In this document: one piece after another, positions 47,057-59,884 of the stretch
How the letters are laid out: every line of letters begins with the position of its first letter
Position numbering within the stretch: the first letter of the stretch is position 1
From: Corella eumyota
Lineage: Eukaryota > Chordata > Ascidiacea > Phlebobranchia > Corellidae
Length of the DNA stretch: 64,000 bases
Reading direction: 5' to 3'
Assembly (NCBI GenBank): GCA_963082875.1
Contig: OY720102.1
Coordinates: forward strand, 15,102,990-15,166,989
Program-made: the position numbers and the translations under genes
Notes under the pieces: model-generated
What the model was told of the DNA's origin: nothing
What the model saw: only the letters and a program-made list of their open reading frames with translations
Databases searched by the model: none

Positions 47057-47661
47057 TGTAGAGTTACTAGATTTTATTGTTGTAGTTATTTTGGTTGGTT
47101 ATTCGGTTTAACTGTTTAATTTGGCTTGACTCCGTTTACCGACTCATTTTATTATGATTATATTTGGTTTGGTATTTTGTTTAAGTTTTAGTTATAAACG
47201 ACAAGACGTTAACAGTAATACTTTTATTGTAATACGGCAAAACACTTACACGGTTTGATTTAAAGTTACATTACAAGATCAGCTAGATTGCTAGACTGAC
47301 GTTAAAGTTAAAGTACGGTTTGTAGGTCCAGTTATTGCGAGATGCGACGGTGGCCAACTATCGCTAGATTGGCCCGACGATGTAACGATGACCAACTATC
47401 GGTAGATTGGTGAAGAATGTTTAAATTGTTCCAGTATTTATAGCACAACCGAAAGGCAATAAAAGTTCGTTCGTTGTAAAGCCGCTGGCCTTCTCCGTAC
47501 AGGTTACGTGGCTAATTCTCGTTAAGGGCGATTTTAGAGTGCATTGTTTGAAGTTGACGCCCGTTGTAACGAGAATAATTGTTGTACGTGTCCGGTCAAT
47601 GACATTGAACTAGCTTGAACTTAGAATTGATTGTAATAGGCTTATTACAATTGATTCTACA
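47057..47661. mobile_element. Solo LTR (fossil), 605 bp
   Basis: Starts TGTAGAG, ends TCTACA, and is flanked by a 4-bp direct repeat ATAA (47053-47056 and 47662-47665). An internal AATAAA lies in GGCAATAAAAGTTCG. The empty site is visible in units 1 and 3. TG...CA ends and a short duplication fit a lone LTR left after recombination; the family is not certain. It holds no genes. Confidence 0.75.
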
Positions 47662-47810
47662 ATAACTACTCCATATTTTATGAGAAATTATTATTGTTTT
47701 ATATTTCTGAAATATATTTTGTTTTTGTTACTTCTTTTAAAATTTTTGAAAACTATAAAATTGATATCATCTATTTTTTAAGATTATTTTTCGAAAATGC
47801 AAATTATTAA

Positions 47811-48190
47811 TAGTGATGTGCCGATCAAAATGGTGATCGTAAATCGCCGATTTTTGAAGGTATTTTGCGATCACCCGATCAAGGTCCAAAATCGGCAGAT
47901 CGGTAATTACGTCACATTTAATTTTACGTCACAAATAAACACGCACTTGCCTTAACCATATAGATTTCCATAAACTTTTACAGCGCTTTATTTCCGCGCT
48001 GGTAAAATTGTTTTTAGTTCTTGTAAATTATACTGAATATTACGGTTAAATATTCAAACTTGTGAATAAGTAGAAGTGTTTAACATACAGGGTCAATTTT
48101 TTATGTATTTAGTGACGATAAAGTTACCGATTGTTCGGTCACGTTAGATCGTGATCTGATCCGAAAAAAACGGCGATCGGCACATTACTA
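47811..48190. mobile_element. hAT-type MITE, unit 2
   Basis: Same insertion as 17691-18073, with a right end that has drifted to GGCACATTACTA but keeps the ATTATTAA flank. Confidence 0.9.
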
Positions 48191-48301
48191 ATTATTAAAA
48201 TACTGTAGAAAGTTTTTTTGTTTTTATGCAACTATGCTTTTACAATTATTAAAATATTTAAATGTTAAAGACATGATTTCTATAAATTGATTTTTGGTTG
48301 A

Positions 48302-48573
48302 AAAGGCTGGGTTTGATTCCCACTGCTGGCATTTTGTAGCATTTGTGTAAGGCCTAAGATCCTGGGTTTGATTCCTACTGCTGGCATTTTGTAGCATTTG
48401 TGCAAGGCCCGAGATTCTGGGTTTGATTCTCACTGCTGGCATTTTGTAGCATTCGTGTAAGGCCTGAGATCCTGGGTTTGATTCCCACTGCTGGCATTTT
48501 GTAGCATTTGTGCAAGGCCCGAGATTCTGGGTTTGATTCTCACTGCTGGCATTTTGTAGCATTCGTGTAAAGC
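48302..48573 (+). repeat. 55-bp tandem satellite, head of unit 3
   Basis: About five copies. Two adjacent pairs are almost identical (the CTGCTGGC with CAAGGCCCGAGATTCTGGG version), pointing to recent unequal exchange. Confidence 0.9.
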
Positions 48574-48574
48574 C

Positions 48575-49180
48575 TTAAAGTTAGTAAATAATTATAAACA
48601 TGTAAACAACATGTTTATTATATTGACTTTAGTTCAAGGTCTGCAAAATGTTGCAATTCAGTAAACACAAATTTACTGAGAATTTCGCAAACATTGCGTA
48701 AATATTTTGTAGAATATTTGTAATCACAGCTGATATTGACCTTATAAAAACATCAAGTTTTATAAATAACTTCCTGTTATTCAGCCATCAATATTTGTCC
48801 TAGCTGATACCAACGAGTTTTATTTATCGATATTATAAATGATTAACCAAGTTCAACAACCTTATAGCATATTCGCTTACAATTTAAATAAATATTCGTC
48901 ATTAGGTTTTGCGTCATATTTAACTGACGCCACCATGTTGAAAATACTCAGTTTAATGTAAACAACCAAGTTGTTTGGTATTGGATAACTAACTGCTTTA
49001 AAATGTAATAAAATTAACTTAAAATTTTGTTGTTTAAAGTTGGTTTGGTTTTTAAATTATTTACATTTGTTGCTTTTAATTTTAGTTCGATGTCCTAACA
49101 ACAGGACAATTTTTTAAATGTTTTTTTTGGTTTTTAATTAATTTGTAACAATAATAATTATTGTTAATTATTAAACATTT
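48575..49180. repeat. AT-rich unit-head repeat, unit 3
   Basis: Single copy of the head repeat; non-coding. Confidence 0.8.
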
Positions 49181-49432
49181 GGCAGCGTGGTGTAGTTGTA
49201 AGAACACTTGCTGCACCACCAGGAGATCGTGGCAATTCCCACTGCTCCTATGCTATAGCACCCTTGAGTAAGGCGATATAAACGGTATAAACTCCTGCTG
49301 AGTCAGCACTTAATCAGCAGCATAACTACCGGGCAATTATAATATATATTATCCCAAACTGCTAAATGCAACTCGAGACTGGGTAACTCTATGTTTAGTT
49401 CGCGCAATCGACCTTCCAAATCGAGGATAAAG
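49181..49432 (+). repeat. SINE at unit head, unit 3
   Basis: Orthologous to 1906 and 19181. The B box has eroded to GTGGCAATTCCC. Confidence 0.85.
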
Positions 49433-50088
49433 ATATATTCAAAAAAAACTTGTGACTAATTCTCCTAAATTTAAAGATTGCCTTTTTCTACCTGTTTCAA
49501 ACCAGCATTTATAAACGAGCGTTCTTTTGCTGGGATCGCATTTTGATTGCTAGGCTGAAGTGGTTAAGATAGTTATAGAATTACTTTATGTAAAAATACC
49601 AGAATTTATAAACAAAACCTATTTTTAAACAGTGGGGCTCAGGGTCGTACATTTTAATTTTATTTTAACGTAAGGTTGTTGTCAGATTATATTTTATTTT
49701 TGAAGTGTAGATAACAGAGGTGGCTTATGGGCTATATAACTAGAAAGGAGGAATAATTTTAAAAAATCGCAGCACCGCGAGATGAATCTGGCGAAATTTT
49801 TGATTAGTTGACTGCAGTTTATATCTTGAATAATGTAGGATCTAATAAACTCCTAGTATGGCTTAAACAATTATTAACCCCAATAGAGTACGCTGTAAAG
49901 ATGGGCATCGATAAGAAGGCCACACTTTATTGAAACAAAAATGCGACACAAACTATATGATACGAAACACAAACTACAAAGTATATAATTAACAAATTGA
50001 GTATGGAAGCGAAAGTCTAATTATATGTTAAACCTTACTTCGGCCTTACTTTTTTATAAGTTTTTACGTCCAGCGAACTGACCAAAAA

Positions 50089-50680
50089 GGTAACCAGACA
50101 CTTCAGCCCGAAGATTTTTTTTAGAACAGCGGGGATTTTGCATTTTAATTACCGCGAAAAATTTTATTTTCGCGTATTCCTATACAGTTTTTTAGACAGT
50201 ATTTGAAATAAAATAAGCAGTAAATTAATAGTTTTTTTAAAGAATAATGTGCAAGAACATGTTATCTTTCTTTTCCCGTGTCAATTTATTTTTTAATTTT
50301 ACAAACTAAAACCTATAAAAAAATAATTTGAAAGCGCGCGCTTTTAGGTGACGCAAGACGATGCATTATGATATCACGTATTTTGCGAAATAGGGCCGTA
50401 TTTCTAAACAATATTTGAAGAAAAAGCATTACTTTATCATTTTTTACACTGGAGAATGTGTATAAATATGTTATTAGTTATTGCCCGTGTTAATGTATAT
50501 CAATTTATATATTAAAACACAAAGAATGAAACGTTTAAAAAGTTGCCAGAAGATTTGTCCTGCAAAAAACGGCGGGGAGTCGGCAATGAAATTCCCATGA
50601 ATAAAGTCAGCGTAAGACCATATTTTACCGATATTTAAAATAAAAATTTTGCATAAAGTACAGTATATATAAAAGTTTTT
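50089..50680. mobile_element. MITE, CAGACACTTCGGCC family, unit 3
   Basis: Starts GGTAACCAGACACTTCAGCC. Collinear with 20077-20670, including AAAGCGCGCGCTTTTAGG, and likewise lacks the distal inverted end. Confidence 0.75.
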
Positions 50681-50788
50681 ATTGGTTGTTACGTTAATGA
50701 CATATGTTAGTTTTTAGAATATTATTTTTTTTTGAAGATTTTTGTTTCAAAAACCTTTTTATAAACGGATTAAAGACGGGTGCCTCTG

Positions 50789-50925
50789 GCCTGCAAAATT
50801 TTACGACTAATAGCTTTCGGCCTGCAAAATTTTACGACTAATAGCTTTCGGCCTGCAAAATTTTACGACTAATAGCTTTCGGCCTGCAAAATTTTACGAC
50901 TAATAGCTTTCGGTCTGCAAAATTT
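50789..50925 (+). repeat. 31-bp tandem repeat, about 4.5 copies
   Basis: Unit GGCCTGCAAAATTTTACGAC then TAATAGCTTTC, expanded relative to unit 2. Confidence 0.88.
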
Positions 50926-51094
50926 TTTATTAAACTACGGGGAGCCTGCAGCGTTAAGCCCGCGTATACTTTTAACGCAAGAACATATTTTACCGATATT
51001 TAAAATAAAATTTGGCGAAAAGTATAATAGTTAAAAAAGTTTTAACCGGTTGTTAAGATAAATATATATGTTAATTTTTTAAATATTTCTTTTT

Positions 51095-51400
51095 TTAAAG
51101 ATTTTTATCTCGAAAACGTAATTTTAAAACTCGTTGCATGCCACAATAGCTCGTTACTTTGTCTCCTCCCAATTTCTTTGCAAGGCTTGCAGTACAAATA
51201 CTTGTATCTGAACCGTCACCCAGAAAAGCGTTCACAAAATTACTTTGATTGTTGCCCCACACTTTAACTGGCACAATCTTGAAACGTTTCACATTTTTAA
51301 CGCTGTTATGGGAAACCTCGTTGCATGGCACAATAGCTGACTCGCTTTGCGGCTCCGGTAGCGGGCTTTGTCGTCACTTTAGTAGTTTATGACATCACAA
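51095..51400 (-). mobile_element. BEL/Pao-type retroelement fossil, remnant in unit 3
   Basis: Only the protease-side piece is left (NAFLGDGSDTSIC region). It is broken and non-functional, and much shorter than the unit 1 and 2 copies. Confidence 0.75.
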
Positions 51401-51510
51401 TTTAACTATAGCGGGCTTTGTCGTTTCTTCGGTAGATTATGACATCACAATTAAACTATAGCGGGCTTTGTCGTCACTTTAGTAGATTATGACATCACAA
51501 TTAAATTACC
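51345..51510. repeat. Three short tandem repeats before the unit 3 promoter
   Basis: Three copies of AGCGGGCTTTGTCG with TAGATTATGACATCACAATT at about 60-bp spacing. Units 1 and 2 have one copy. The repeat contains ATGACATCA, similar to bZIP sites, so it may alter control of the gene downstream (inference). Confidence 0.7.
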
Positions 51511-51877
51511 GTTTCAAAAGATATTTGAATGCGTTACTAGATAAAATTGTTTAAGTTTACAAATATTAACGTTGTTTGGTTATTAAGTTAATTGAGAATT
51601 GTCATAAGTAGATAACGTAAAGCTTCTGACTGTAAGTCTATATATTAGAGAAAAATGAGGCGACTTTACATTTCCATTCAAACAGTCAGAGACTAACACT
51701 CAAACAGTTTAAGTTACTGCCGCTTCAAATCTTAATGGATAACAATTCGAAAAAGTATTTTCTATCATTGTTACGTCATAGTGTTTCAATTATTTGTGAT
51801 AAATATTAATAACAAAATTATAACCAGCTTGTTAAATGAGTTTAGAATAAAACAATTGTAACTTGAAACTTGCCGAA
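51511..51877 (+). promoter_or_regulatory. Upstream region of the unit 3 collagen-F5/8C gene
   Basis: A TATATAT box at 51639-51645 precedes TTTACATTTCCATTCAAACA by about 30 bp, as in unit 1. A stretch just before the gene is shorter than in unit 1. Confidence 0.45.
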
Positions 51878-54800
51878 ATGAGTTTGAAAATATTTATGTT
51901 TTTGTGCTTCTGGTTATGCTTAGCTGCATCCCAAAACAACCAAGTTTGTTTTAGTGCATGTCCCACTGCATCTGCTCATGAACCTTCTGAAACTAAACAA
52001 GGTAGACCAGGAAAGCTTGGCCCAGCTGGGGAGAAAGGTGAAAAAGGTTTCAGGGGTGAAATTGGGGCAATTGGGGGTCCTGGTGCCAGGGGTGAGCAAG
52101 GTTTCATGGGTGAAATTGGCCCCATAGGTCCTAAGGGTGAAATTGGGTCAGTTGGGGGCGCTGGCGTTAGAGGTGAACAAGGTTTCAGGGGTGAAATTGG
52201 CCCCATAGGTCCCAAGGGTGAAATTGGGGCAATTGGGGGTCCTGGCGTTAAAGGTGAACAAGGTTTCAGGGGTGAAATTGGCCCCAAAGGGTCAGTTGGG
52301 GCTACTGGCGAGTGTTCTTGCGATGGGGAGGTCGTGTCGGAGATAGAAAAAATTCTCCCCCAAATAAAAGGTATTTTGGTTACTTTACATTTGTTAAATA
52401 ATGATAATATCATCGGCTTACTGGTAGAACCTCAAAACTAAAATAAAAGCAATCTTAAGACAATTAAATAACTTTTTAAACCTTGCAAGTATATTTTGTA
52501 TGGTTTATTAACATCGTTCCTTATATAAACAAGTATACTTAATACAGTGGCATTTTTAAAGTGCTAAAACTTATCAGTAAAATTAATTTTATCATTGATA
52601 TTTAGTTATTGTAGGGAATTGGGTTAAGGTGACAGAAAGGTCCAGTAATGTATTAAAATACTTAAATATATTCCTAGGTAAAACCTTATTCAAATACAAT
52701 TCTGGTTAACATACTTTATTGGTAACAATATATATACAAAAATAGGGGCGATAATATTACAATATTACATTACGATAAATCATTTCTAAACTAACATCAT
52801 TATCATATAAAATACACTAACTCTTTTCTCCACAATCACAATTATCAAAAATACAACACACTCACAACTTCGCCTTCCACGTAAAGCAACACCTTAATCA
52901 AATGGTACATAATAGACACAAACTAAATTATTCTGCGATGCGAAAATAAATAATATACTGGGTTAAATAATACAAAACTACATTACATAGCTGTACGTTT
53001 CACTGTCATTTAAAATGGATGGTAATTCTATATCAAATTAATTAATAATCACAAGATTCAGGAAAAAATACATCAAAAATCTGACGCATACATAGAAAAA
53101 CTATGTCACTATTGATAATGTTTTTTTTATAGGTTTTTACTATATAGTAAAAACTAAACAACAACAGGAAATGTTATTAAGATATAACCTAAATCCAAAA
53201 TTGGGGCGTTGATATGTACATAGATAGCGTCTATACAATGTTTGACTATTTTAATATAATGACGAAATATATTTGGTTATTCTAATTACCTTATGGGTAA
53301 TTAGATCTGTCCTTGAATAAAAAGGTATTTCTTAGTTTTCATACCCTTTTCTATAACCAATACATATAAATATTGCTTCTCTGTAATTCTCTTATTGTTA
53401 ATAAATTTGTACGGCTTTTAACCGCATAGGATGGCAGCGAGTTTGCACAGTTATTTGGGTTCACAGAACGAAAGTTATTATTTTGCCTGAGAAGAGGTTC
53501 TTACGTATTCTTTTTTGGGGGACGCGGAATTTTTTATTTTTTAGGATTCCGCCTCTTCTTTTTTTTTTTTTAGGATTCCGCCACTTCACTTTCCTACATT
53601 CTCCGGTTCCTTTATTTTTTGTTCCTTTATTTTCCGGTTCCTCCATTTTCCGGTTCCTTCATTTTCCGGTTCCTTCATTTTCCGTTCCTTCATTCTCCGG
53701 TTCCTTTATTTTCCGGTTCCTTCATTTTCCGGTTCCTTCATTTTCTGTTTTTTCATTCTCCGGTCCCTTCATTTTCCGTTCCTTCATTTAACGGTTCCTT
53801 CATTTTCCGGTTTCTTCATTTTCCGTTCCTTCATTCTCCGGTTCTTTCAATTTCCGGTTCCTTCATTTTCCTGTTCCTTCATTTTCCGTTCTTTCATTCT
53901 ACGGTCCTTTCATTTTCCGTTCTTTCATTTTCCGGTTCCTTCATTTTCCGTTCTTTCATTCTACGGTCCTTTCATTTTCCGTTCTTTCATTTTCCGGTTC
54001 CTTCATTCTCCGGTTCCTTCCTTTTCCGGTTCCTTCATTTTCCGGTTCCTTCGTTTTCCGGTTCCTTCATTTTCCGTTCCTTCATTTTCCGTTCCTTCAA
54101 TTTCCGTTCCTTCATTTTCAGTCGACCCCTTTTTTGTATTTCATAATGGGTTGGTTCTGGTTGATAGTGTTGATAAAGTTTGTAAATATTTTTGTTTTTG
54201 ATACCCCCAGTTTCACGGCGAAAATTACATCACGGCTGTCAATGCAGGTGATTTTTGCCGTTCTTTGTGAACCAGCACCACAGCTGTTTTGAGGCTAGGA
54301 AAGCATTTGCAGCGTAACTGATTGCGATGCTAAGTGCTTTTCCTACATTATTATATTAACACCCGATATTTAGTTATTATGTCAGTTTTAATTTAACAAC
54401 ATTTGTATGTTAACAAAACTTTAACCACTCGATCTTTTTACTTAAAATACAAGGTTATTTAAAGTTCAAAAATCAAATGATAAATTAATAAAAAGATATT
54501 TTTAATTACAAATAAAATCATTTTTTAAATTCCGCTAAATTTATATTTGTTGTCAAATTTTGAGTTACGAGGTTCTAACAGTAAGCAGACAATATAACAA
54601 TTTATAAACATTTTGTAATATTTAATTTTACAATTTAAATATTTAAGAGTTAAGCTAAATCATGCCAACTTATAAGATTAATTCTAAATAAACCTAAATA
54701 TTTATAGCTAGTGTATGTGGACTTGGGTTAAAAGATGGAAGAATACCGGATAGTGACATCACAGCTAGTTCTTATTATAACAACAACTTATTACCACATA

Positions 54801-56492
54801 AAGCAAGGTTGGATGCTCATGCCAATGGTTGGATACCTAAACGAAGTGAGTTGTTGGAATTATTTTCTATCTTATAATAAAGTTTCACAACTTTTGTAAT
54901 TAGTGGAAAATAAACATTAACATTGTTTTAATTAATAGACAGGGTTGGGGAATGGATCCAAATTGACCTCAAGACATCAACTCAAGTGACAGGAGTTGTG
55001 ACACAAGGAAGTTACAATGGTAATAATTGGCTCACCAGCTTTAAGATATCTTATGGTTCCAGTACATCAGATATGCAGTTCATCCAAAATAATGGAAATG
55101 ATCTGGTAAGCTTAAATTTAAAACGAAAATTTATTTTGTTTAAATTTTTAAAGTTTAGAAACAGTTTTTAATTAATTGGTGTTAATTAATTTAAAAAAGT
55201 TTATTTTATTAAAAATGTTTTAATTAAAATCGCCAAAACTTGTTTTTAAAAGTTGTGTGTTGTTTACAAGCTAGATGATAATAACCAAGCAAATCATTGT
55301 TTAAACAATCCCTATTCTAATTGTTTTGTGACGTCATAGCTCGTTACAAAACTTAATTATGCGTCGTGTAACAATAAAGGGTCTGCGACAGTTTTAAATT
55401 TTTTATTAATCTAAAAGTAAAAGTTTTGTAATTTTAAAAATTGACATTGTAAAAATCCCGCGAACCGGTATGAAAATAATTATGTGGGTTTTTCTTATGT
55501 TTGTACTCGGTCTTCAGTCGTTGTTTGACTGGAAAAACGTTTTTTTTATTAAAATATGTCCAATATTGCAATATTGATGTTTTTTTAAATTCTACAGGTT
55601 CTAAGGCTAAACTGGATCACAATTTTTTACCGATTTTGTATTTCAGTTTTATTATTTTCCAGTGCTGACTTTCTCTTACATTTTCAGCCCCAAATGGGGT
55701 TTACTACTTGTTGAAAGACGTTTTTATGTTTTTCCAAGTAGTAAATAAGTTGTGAGTTTATAATTTAACGCAAGTTATAATCTACTGTTTTCTTAAGGCC
55801 GAACGTAGCTACTTTGGTCCTAGTGTGCGAAGTAGCTTGGAAAGTAGTTTATAGTACTTAACTTACTTAAAACAACTTTCTTTTTGGCCTTAGTGTTAAT
55901 TAAAAACAGTTTTTTTTAAAGTGCAGGCTACATTTGATTTTGTGGTTGTGATTTATGTCCATAAAACTGTTTTTGCAAGACATGGAACGTATTTATATCA
56001 CGTTGCTATGGACGCTGTTCTAGCTCCCTAAAAACCAGTGTCAACACGAATGCTTAAGCTTAAATTTAAGCACAACTTAAATATAAAGTCGATAACTTAA
56101 ATTTAAGCATCGTCGTAACATTTTTTTATTTAAAATAGCAAAAATCAGTAACTTTTAGGCAGGAAATAAGCCATTTAGATTGTAATCAGGGGCTGGCAAA
56201 CACGTCACAATGCCCTTTATAAACATTTTAATTTTGCATGTTGCAGTCCCTTTAAGTTAAATGTGGCGCGATTATTAAAGTTATAAAATTTAAATAATTA
56301 ATATCTTAAACCTGAATATTATTACGTTAAATATTATATTAAATCTTTTTGAAGGTCTTTGTTGGTAACGAAAATGGAAATGGTCACAAGTTGAACAACT
56401 TTTCTCAACCTATAAGTGCTCGCTATGTTCGATTGTATCCACAAACCTGGGATAGTTATCCTTATCTTCGCATGGAGCTTTTATCTTGCTAG
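51878..56492 (+). CDS. Secreted collagen-stalk F5/8C (discoidin-like) lectin, unit 3, long stalk
   Basis: Exons 51878-52370, 54708-54845, 54939-55105 and 56355-56492 join in frame to 311 aa. The order is signal peptide, CFSAC segment, Gly-X-Y stalk of 35 triplets, CSC and neck (EIEKILPQIK), then an F5/8C domain ending RMELLSC. The stalk is nearly twice that of the sister copies because a 27-residue (81-bp) block, GEIGAIGGPG to GPIGPK, is repeated about three times. Variable loops read YYNNNLL and ANGWIPK (exon 2), GSYNGNNWL (exon 3) and TWDSYPY (exon 4). A signal peptide, a stalk and no membrane anchor mean secretion, probably as a trimer or higher assembly. The ATG at 51878 is chosen because it begins the signal peptide. 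Intron 1 holds a 1.74-kb insertion. This copy and the unit 2 copy are the intact family members here. Confidence 0.88.
52610..54347. mobile_element. 1.74-kb insertion in intron 1, unit 3
   Basis: Same ends (TGTAGGGAA, TTTTCCTACA) and same site as 6793-8530, so it came by duplication and not by a second insertion. It is either a long solo LTR or a short-TIR element; no genes are present. Confidence 0.7.
53600..54122. repeat. Minisatellite of CATTTTCCGGTTCCTT type, unit 3
   Basis: About 30 imperfect ~15-bp units, with a different order of variants from unit 1, which shows turnover since duplication. Long open frames rich in Phe, Ser and Pro across it are artefacts. Confidence 0.85.
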
Positions 56493-56766
56493 TAATCACA
56501 TATTTCTTTCGGTTAATTATTTTAACTCCTAGTTGTTAATTAAAATTCTTTAGTTATGTACTATATTAAAACTTTTAAAGTAATTAATTTTATAATTTGA
56601 ACAAATAATCCGTTTTATTATATTTAAATCTTACAAAATTCTGTAAATGTACTAAAATGTTAAGGCTGTAATAGTTGGGTTTATTAAATGTGTAAATAAA
56701 CATAATGTAACAAAGTCTATAGTAGTAATATTTAAATTTCCTATTTTCAAGTGAACAGTTACTGCG

Positions 56767-57085
56767 ATGTCAAATCGTAGGTCTAATATTTGGTAAAGAC
56801 TGTAATCAAAGATAGTGAAAGTAAAGCAATGTGTAATAAATGCAAATTAGTTATTTCAAGTGGCTGTCCAGGCAACAAAAGAAGTTAAAATACTAAAAAT
56901 TAGCAGCCATTTTCATTGACGAAATGTTTTAAATGACGAAGGTTTTAGAGTCCTTATGAAAGTTCTAGAGCCCAGGTTTGAATACCATCCCGCACAATAC
57001 TACCTGCTCTTAAAACAGAGGTGTGGGAAGGATTAGAAGACGAGATTGAACAAATCTTTCTGGCCAAAGCTTTAATTTAGACTTT
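56767..57085 (+). pseudogene. BED-finger hAT transposase relic, unit 3
   Basis: Retains KAMCNKCKLVISSG and LEDEIEQIFLAK like unit 2; broken and partial. Confidence 0.68.
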
Positions 57086-57370
57086 TACAAAGGACCACAA
57101 ATAGCTTTATTTTAGGTTTAACCTACGCTCAAGATTTCGATGTTTAACGTACAGTTAGGGAAGATTAAATGGGAGGCCTCCCAGCGACAATGGGAGACCA
57201 AGCACTTCTCCGTACGTGGATATTCATTGGTTTTATAAACGCGTCTGATCAGCTTGTAGTGCCTTTAGGCCGATGGCTTTGATCGACTGTTCGCTTTTTT
57301 GAATATCGAATCATCTACGCTATGGCAGGAACTGTTTTCTCCTAAGTTGGCATAGTTTTAAAGCTTTAGT
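57086..57370. other. Unassigned spacer, unit 3
   Basis: Shares GGGAGGCCTCCC-type and CGTACGTGGATATTC sequence with 26735-26930. No gene is seen. Confidence 0.5.
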
Positions 57371-57377
57371 CCGTTTT

Positions 57378-57625
57378 AGTAGTCAGGTCCCTTGCTAGGT
57401 TTTTCGATAGATGTCTTGCGTTTTAGTTTTAGTAGTTAGGTCGTTCGCTAGGTTTTTTGGTAGATGTGTTGCGCTTTAGTCTTAGTAGTTAGGTCGCTTG
57501 CTAGTTTTTTTGGTAGATGTCTTGCGCTTCAGTCTTAGTAGTTAGGTTGCTTGCTAGGTTTTTAGGTAGATGTCTTGCGTTTTAGTCTTAGCAGTTAGGT
57601 CGCTTGATAGTTTTTGAGGTGAATA
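57378..57625. repeat. 53-bp tandem repeat, five copies
   Basis: The unit contains AGTAGTTAGGTCGCTTGCTA and GGTAGATGTCTTGCG. Starts at 57378, 57431, 57484, 57537 and 57590 give an exact 53-bp period. Unit 2 has no such array. Confidence 0.88.
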
Positions 57626-57727
57626 TCTTGGGCTTGTTTGTTTGTGATAAAAATGGTAAAACATCGTTTTTTGTACAGTTTCTAATTCATGTTTATTTGG
57701 TAAAATGTTTTTAGTTAAATTGTGTTA

Positions 57728-57985
57728 AGGCAGCCTGGTTTAGTAGTCAGAACACTTGACTTTTCTATACGAGGTCCTAGACTTAAGTCCCACTGCTCTC
57801 ATGCAGTAGCGCCCTTGAGTAAGGTGCTATAAACGACCTAAACTCTTGCTGGGTCATAACTTATATAGCAGTTTATTTATTGTGCAAATATAATCAATAA
57901 TACTCTAACCTGCTAAAGGCAACTTAGGACTGGGTCAAGGTAACAGTTGTTACTCTATATTTAGGTCTTGAAGGCGACTTTCTTG
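57728..57985 (+). repeat. SINE upstream of the unit 3 MFS copy
   Basis: Near full length but diverged (GGCAGCCTGGTTTAGTAG head). Unit 2 keeps only its 3' end (27300-27385). Confidence 0.8.
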
Positions 57986-58370
57986 CAATGAGTATTTAAA
58001 AAGTGGTGACATTTTTCGTACGCCGCATATGAGTAACTACTTCAACTTTTTGTTGACATCGCGTTGAGGAAATGTGATTTTGTAAACAGACCAAAAACAG
58101 ATGTTTTTAGATTAATTGAGCAAATTATAAAGTAAAAACAAAGAGATGTTAAGATATATTTATGTTAAAAAATCAGAAAAGTTATGGTCTGGTAATATTT
58201 GCCAAAATTGTTTGCGTTAGCTGATATATTCTGGATAAAATTTTAAGTTAATTTTAGGCATAAATTAAATCTTTTTTGCTAAATAATGTTTTTATTATTT
58301 TATTAAAATTTAAACAAATAACGAACAATTTTTATTTATCAAATTTTAAAATTATATATACTTTAATAAT

Positions 58371-58520
58371 GGCAGCATGGTGTAGTGGTCAGAACACTTG
58401 GCTTCACTACATGAGAGTCCTGGGTTCGATCCTCATTGCTTCCATGCTGTAGCGCTCTTAAGTAAGGCGATATAAACCGTATGAACTTCTGCTGAGCCAG
58501 CACTTAACCAGCAGCTTTTT
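58371..58520 (+). repeat. SINE head upstream of MFS exon 1, unit 3
   Basis: Orthologous to 28040-28190 with the same break point at CAGCAGC. Confidence 0.85.
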
Positions 58521-58889
58521 TTAAGTTGTTAAATCGACCTTTCCGCATCACTAATTAATAAATGTAAAAATATATTTTAACAGAATTTAAATTCAGTTTA
58601 CTTTAACATTAGGAAAACAATTTCAAAATGGTTAAAACATTTAAAGGGGAGCCCATGTATCATTGGTATTGTATAACAATCCTAATGTTGTGTTATGGGT
58701 TTGGGGAGTTGGGTCATTTTATGATCGGTGTCACCTCAAAGGAAATGGCACAGGACGTTCATTTTGGAGACATGGCTTGTTTGACCTTGGACATAAATGT
58801 TGAAAAACTGTCAAACACAAAATGAAGAGTTGTGAAGAATTCAACACAGTGAGTAGTTGTTAATTTTGCATGCTAATATTATTTTATTG

Positions 58890-59043
58890 GGAATCTCAGG
58901 TATTACCTAACGATGCTATAACATGTCAGCAGTGAGAATCAAACCCAACATCCCAGGTCTTACTCAAGAATGCTACAACATGCCAGTAGTGGGAATTAAA
59001 CCCAGGATCCCACGTCGTACTTAATGATGCTACAACATGCTAA
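58890..59043 (-). repeat. 57-bp satellite in MFS intron 1, unit 3
   Basis: About three copies against seven in unit 2, showing contraction or expansion since duplication. Confidence 0.8.
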
Positions 59044-59256
59044 CTAACAAAGTAAATTATTAATAATCTTAATTTTTAGATGTAATCTCATGGGATTGAA
59101 TGGAACGATATATTGTGAATGGAATTACTCGACCAGGGAATAGAATACCAAGTTCTTGCTGGTCCAATATTTATTGCCATTTTTACTGTTATGGGAGTTG
59201 TAATGGGAATTGTTGGCGATAAATATAACAGGTTGATTACCAACTATTTTTTATAT

Positions 59257-59455
59257 TAATTTATCCTCGATGTGGAAAGGTCAACTTCACGACATAAACA
59301 TAAAGTAACATCATTTACTCCGACCCAGTCTCAAGTTGCCTTCAACAGTTTGAGATATTATAGATTTTAATTGCCCGATAATTATGCTGCTGATTAAGTG
59401 TTGGCTTAGCAGGAGTTTAAACTGTTTATAGCGCAACAGCATGAGAGCTATGAGG
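59257..59455 (-). repeat. SINE in MFS intron 2, unit 3
   Basis: Orthologous to 29320-29550; the tRNA-like head is truncated. Confidence 0.8.
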
Positions 59456-59884
59456 ATAAATTTTTTTTAGAAATTAAAGAGAATTTTTCATTGAGTAAAA
59501 AAGAGTTGATAGAAAATGTGCTATTGTTAGTAAAATGGTGGTTTTGGGCATATAGTTTTTGGTAAAATGTCAGTAACTCCATTTTCTATGCAAACCTAAA
59601 ATCTCTTAAATCTTTTTTTTTATTTATTTTGCTTTTTAATTATTTAAATTTTTAATTAACTTTTATAAAACTCTTTTTATTTTATGGTTTAGAATCCAGA
59701 TATTATCTGCAAGTGTTTTCTTTTACTCGGTAATGACTTTTACCACTGGATTTGCCGACACTTATTGGTTGTTAGCTTTGCTGAGAGTTGGCTTTGGGGC
59801 AGGGTGAGTTTAAAGTTTGTTTCAGTAAAAAAATATTTAAAAAAAAAAAGTTTTTTGTACCAGTTATTATTTTTAACTTAATTT

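Noticed and set aside
53483-54146. Long Phe/Ser/Pro-rich frames
   Set aside because: They lie wholly on the CATTTTCCGGTTCC minisatellite, and the frame changes between units.
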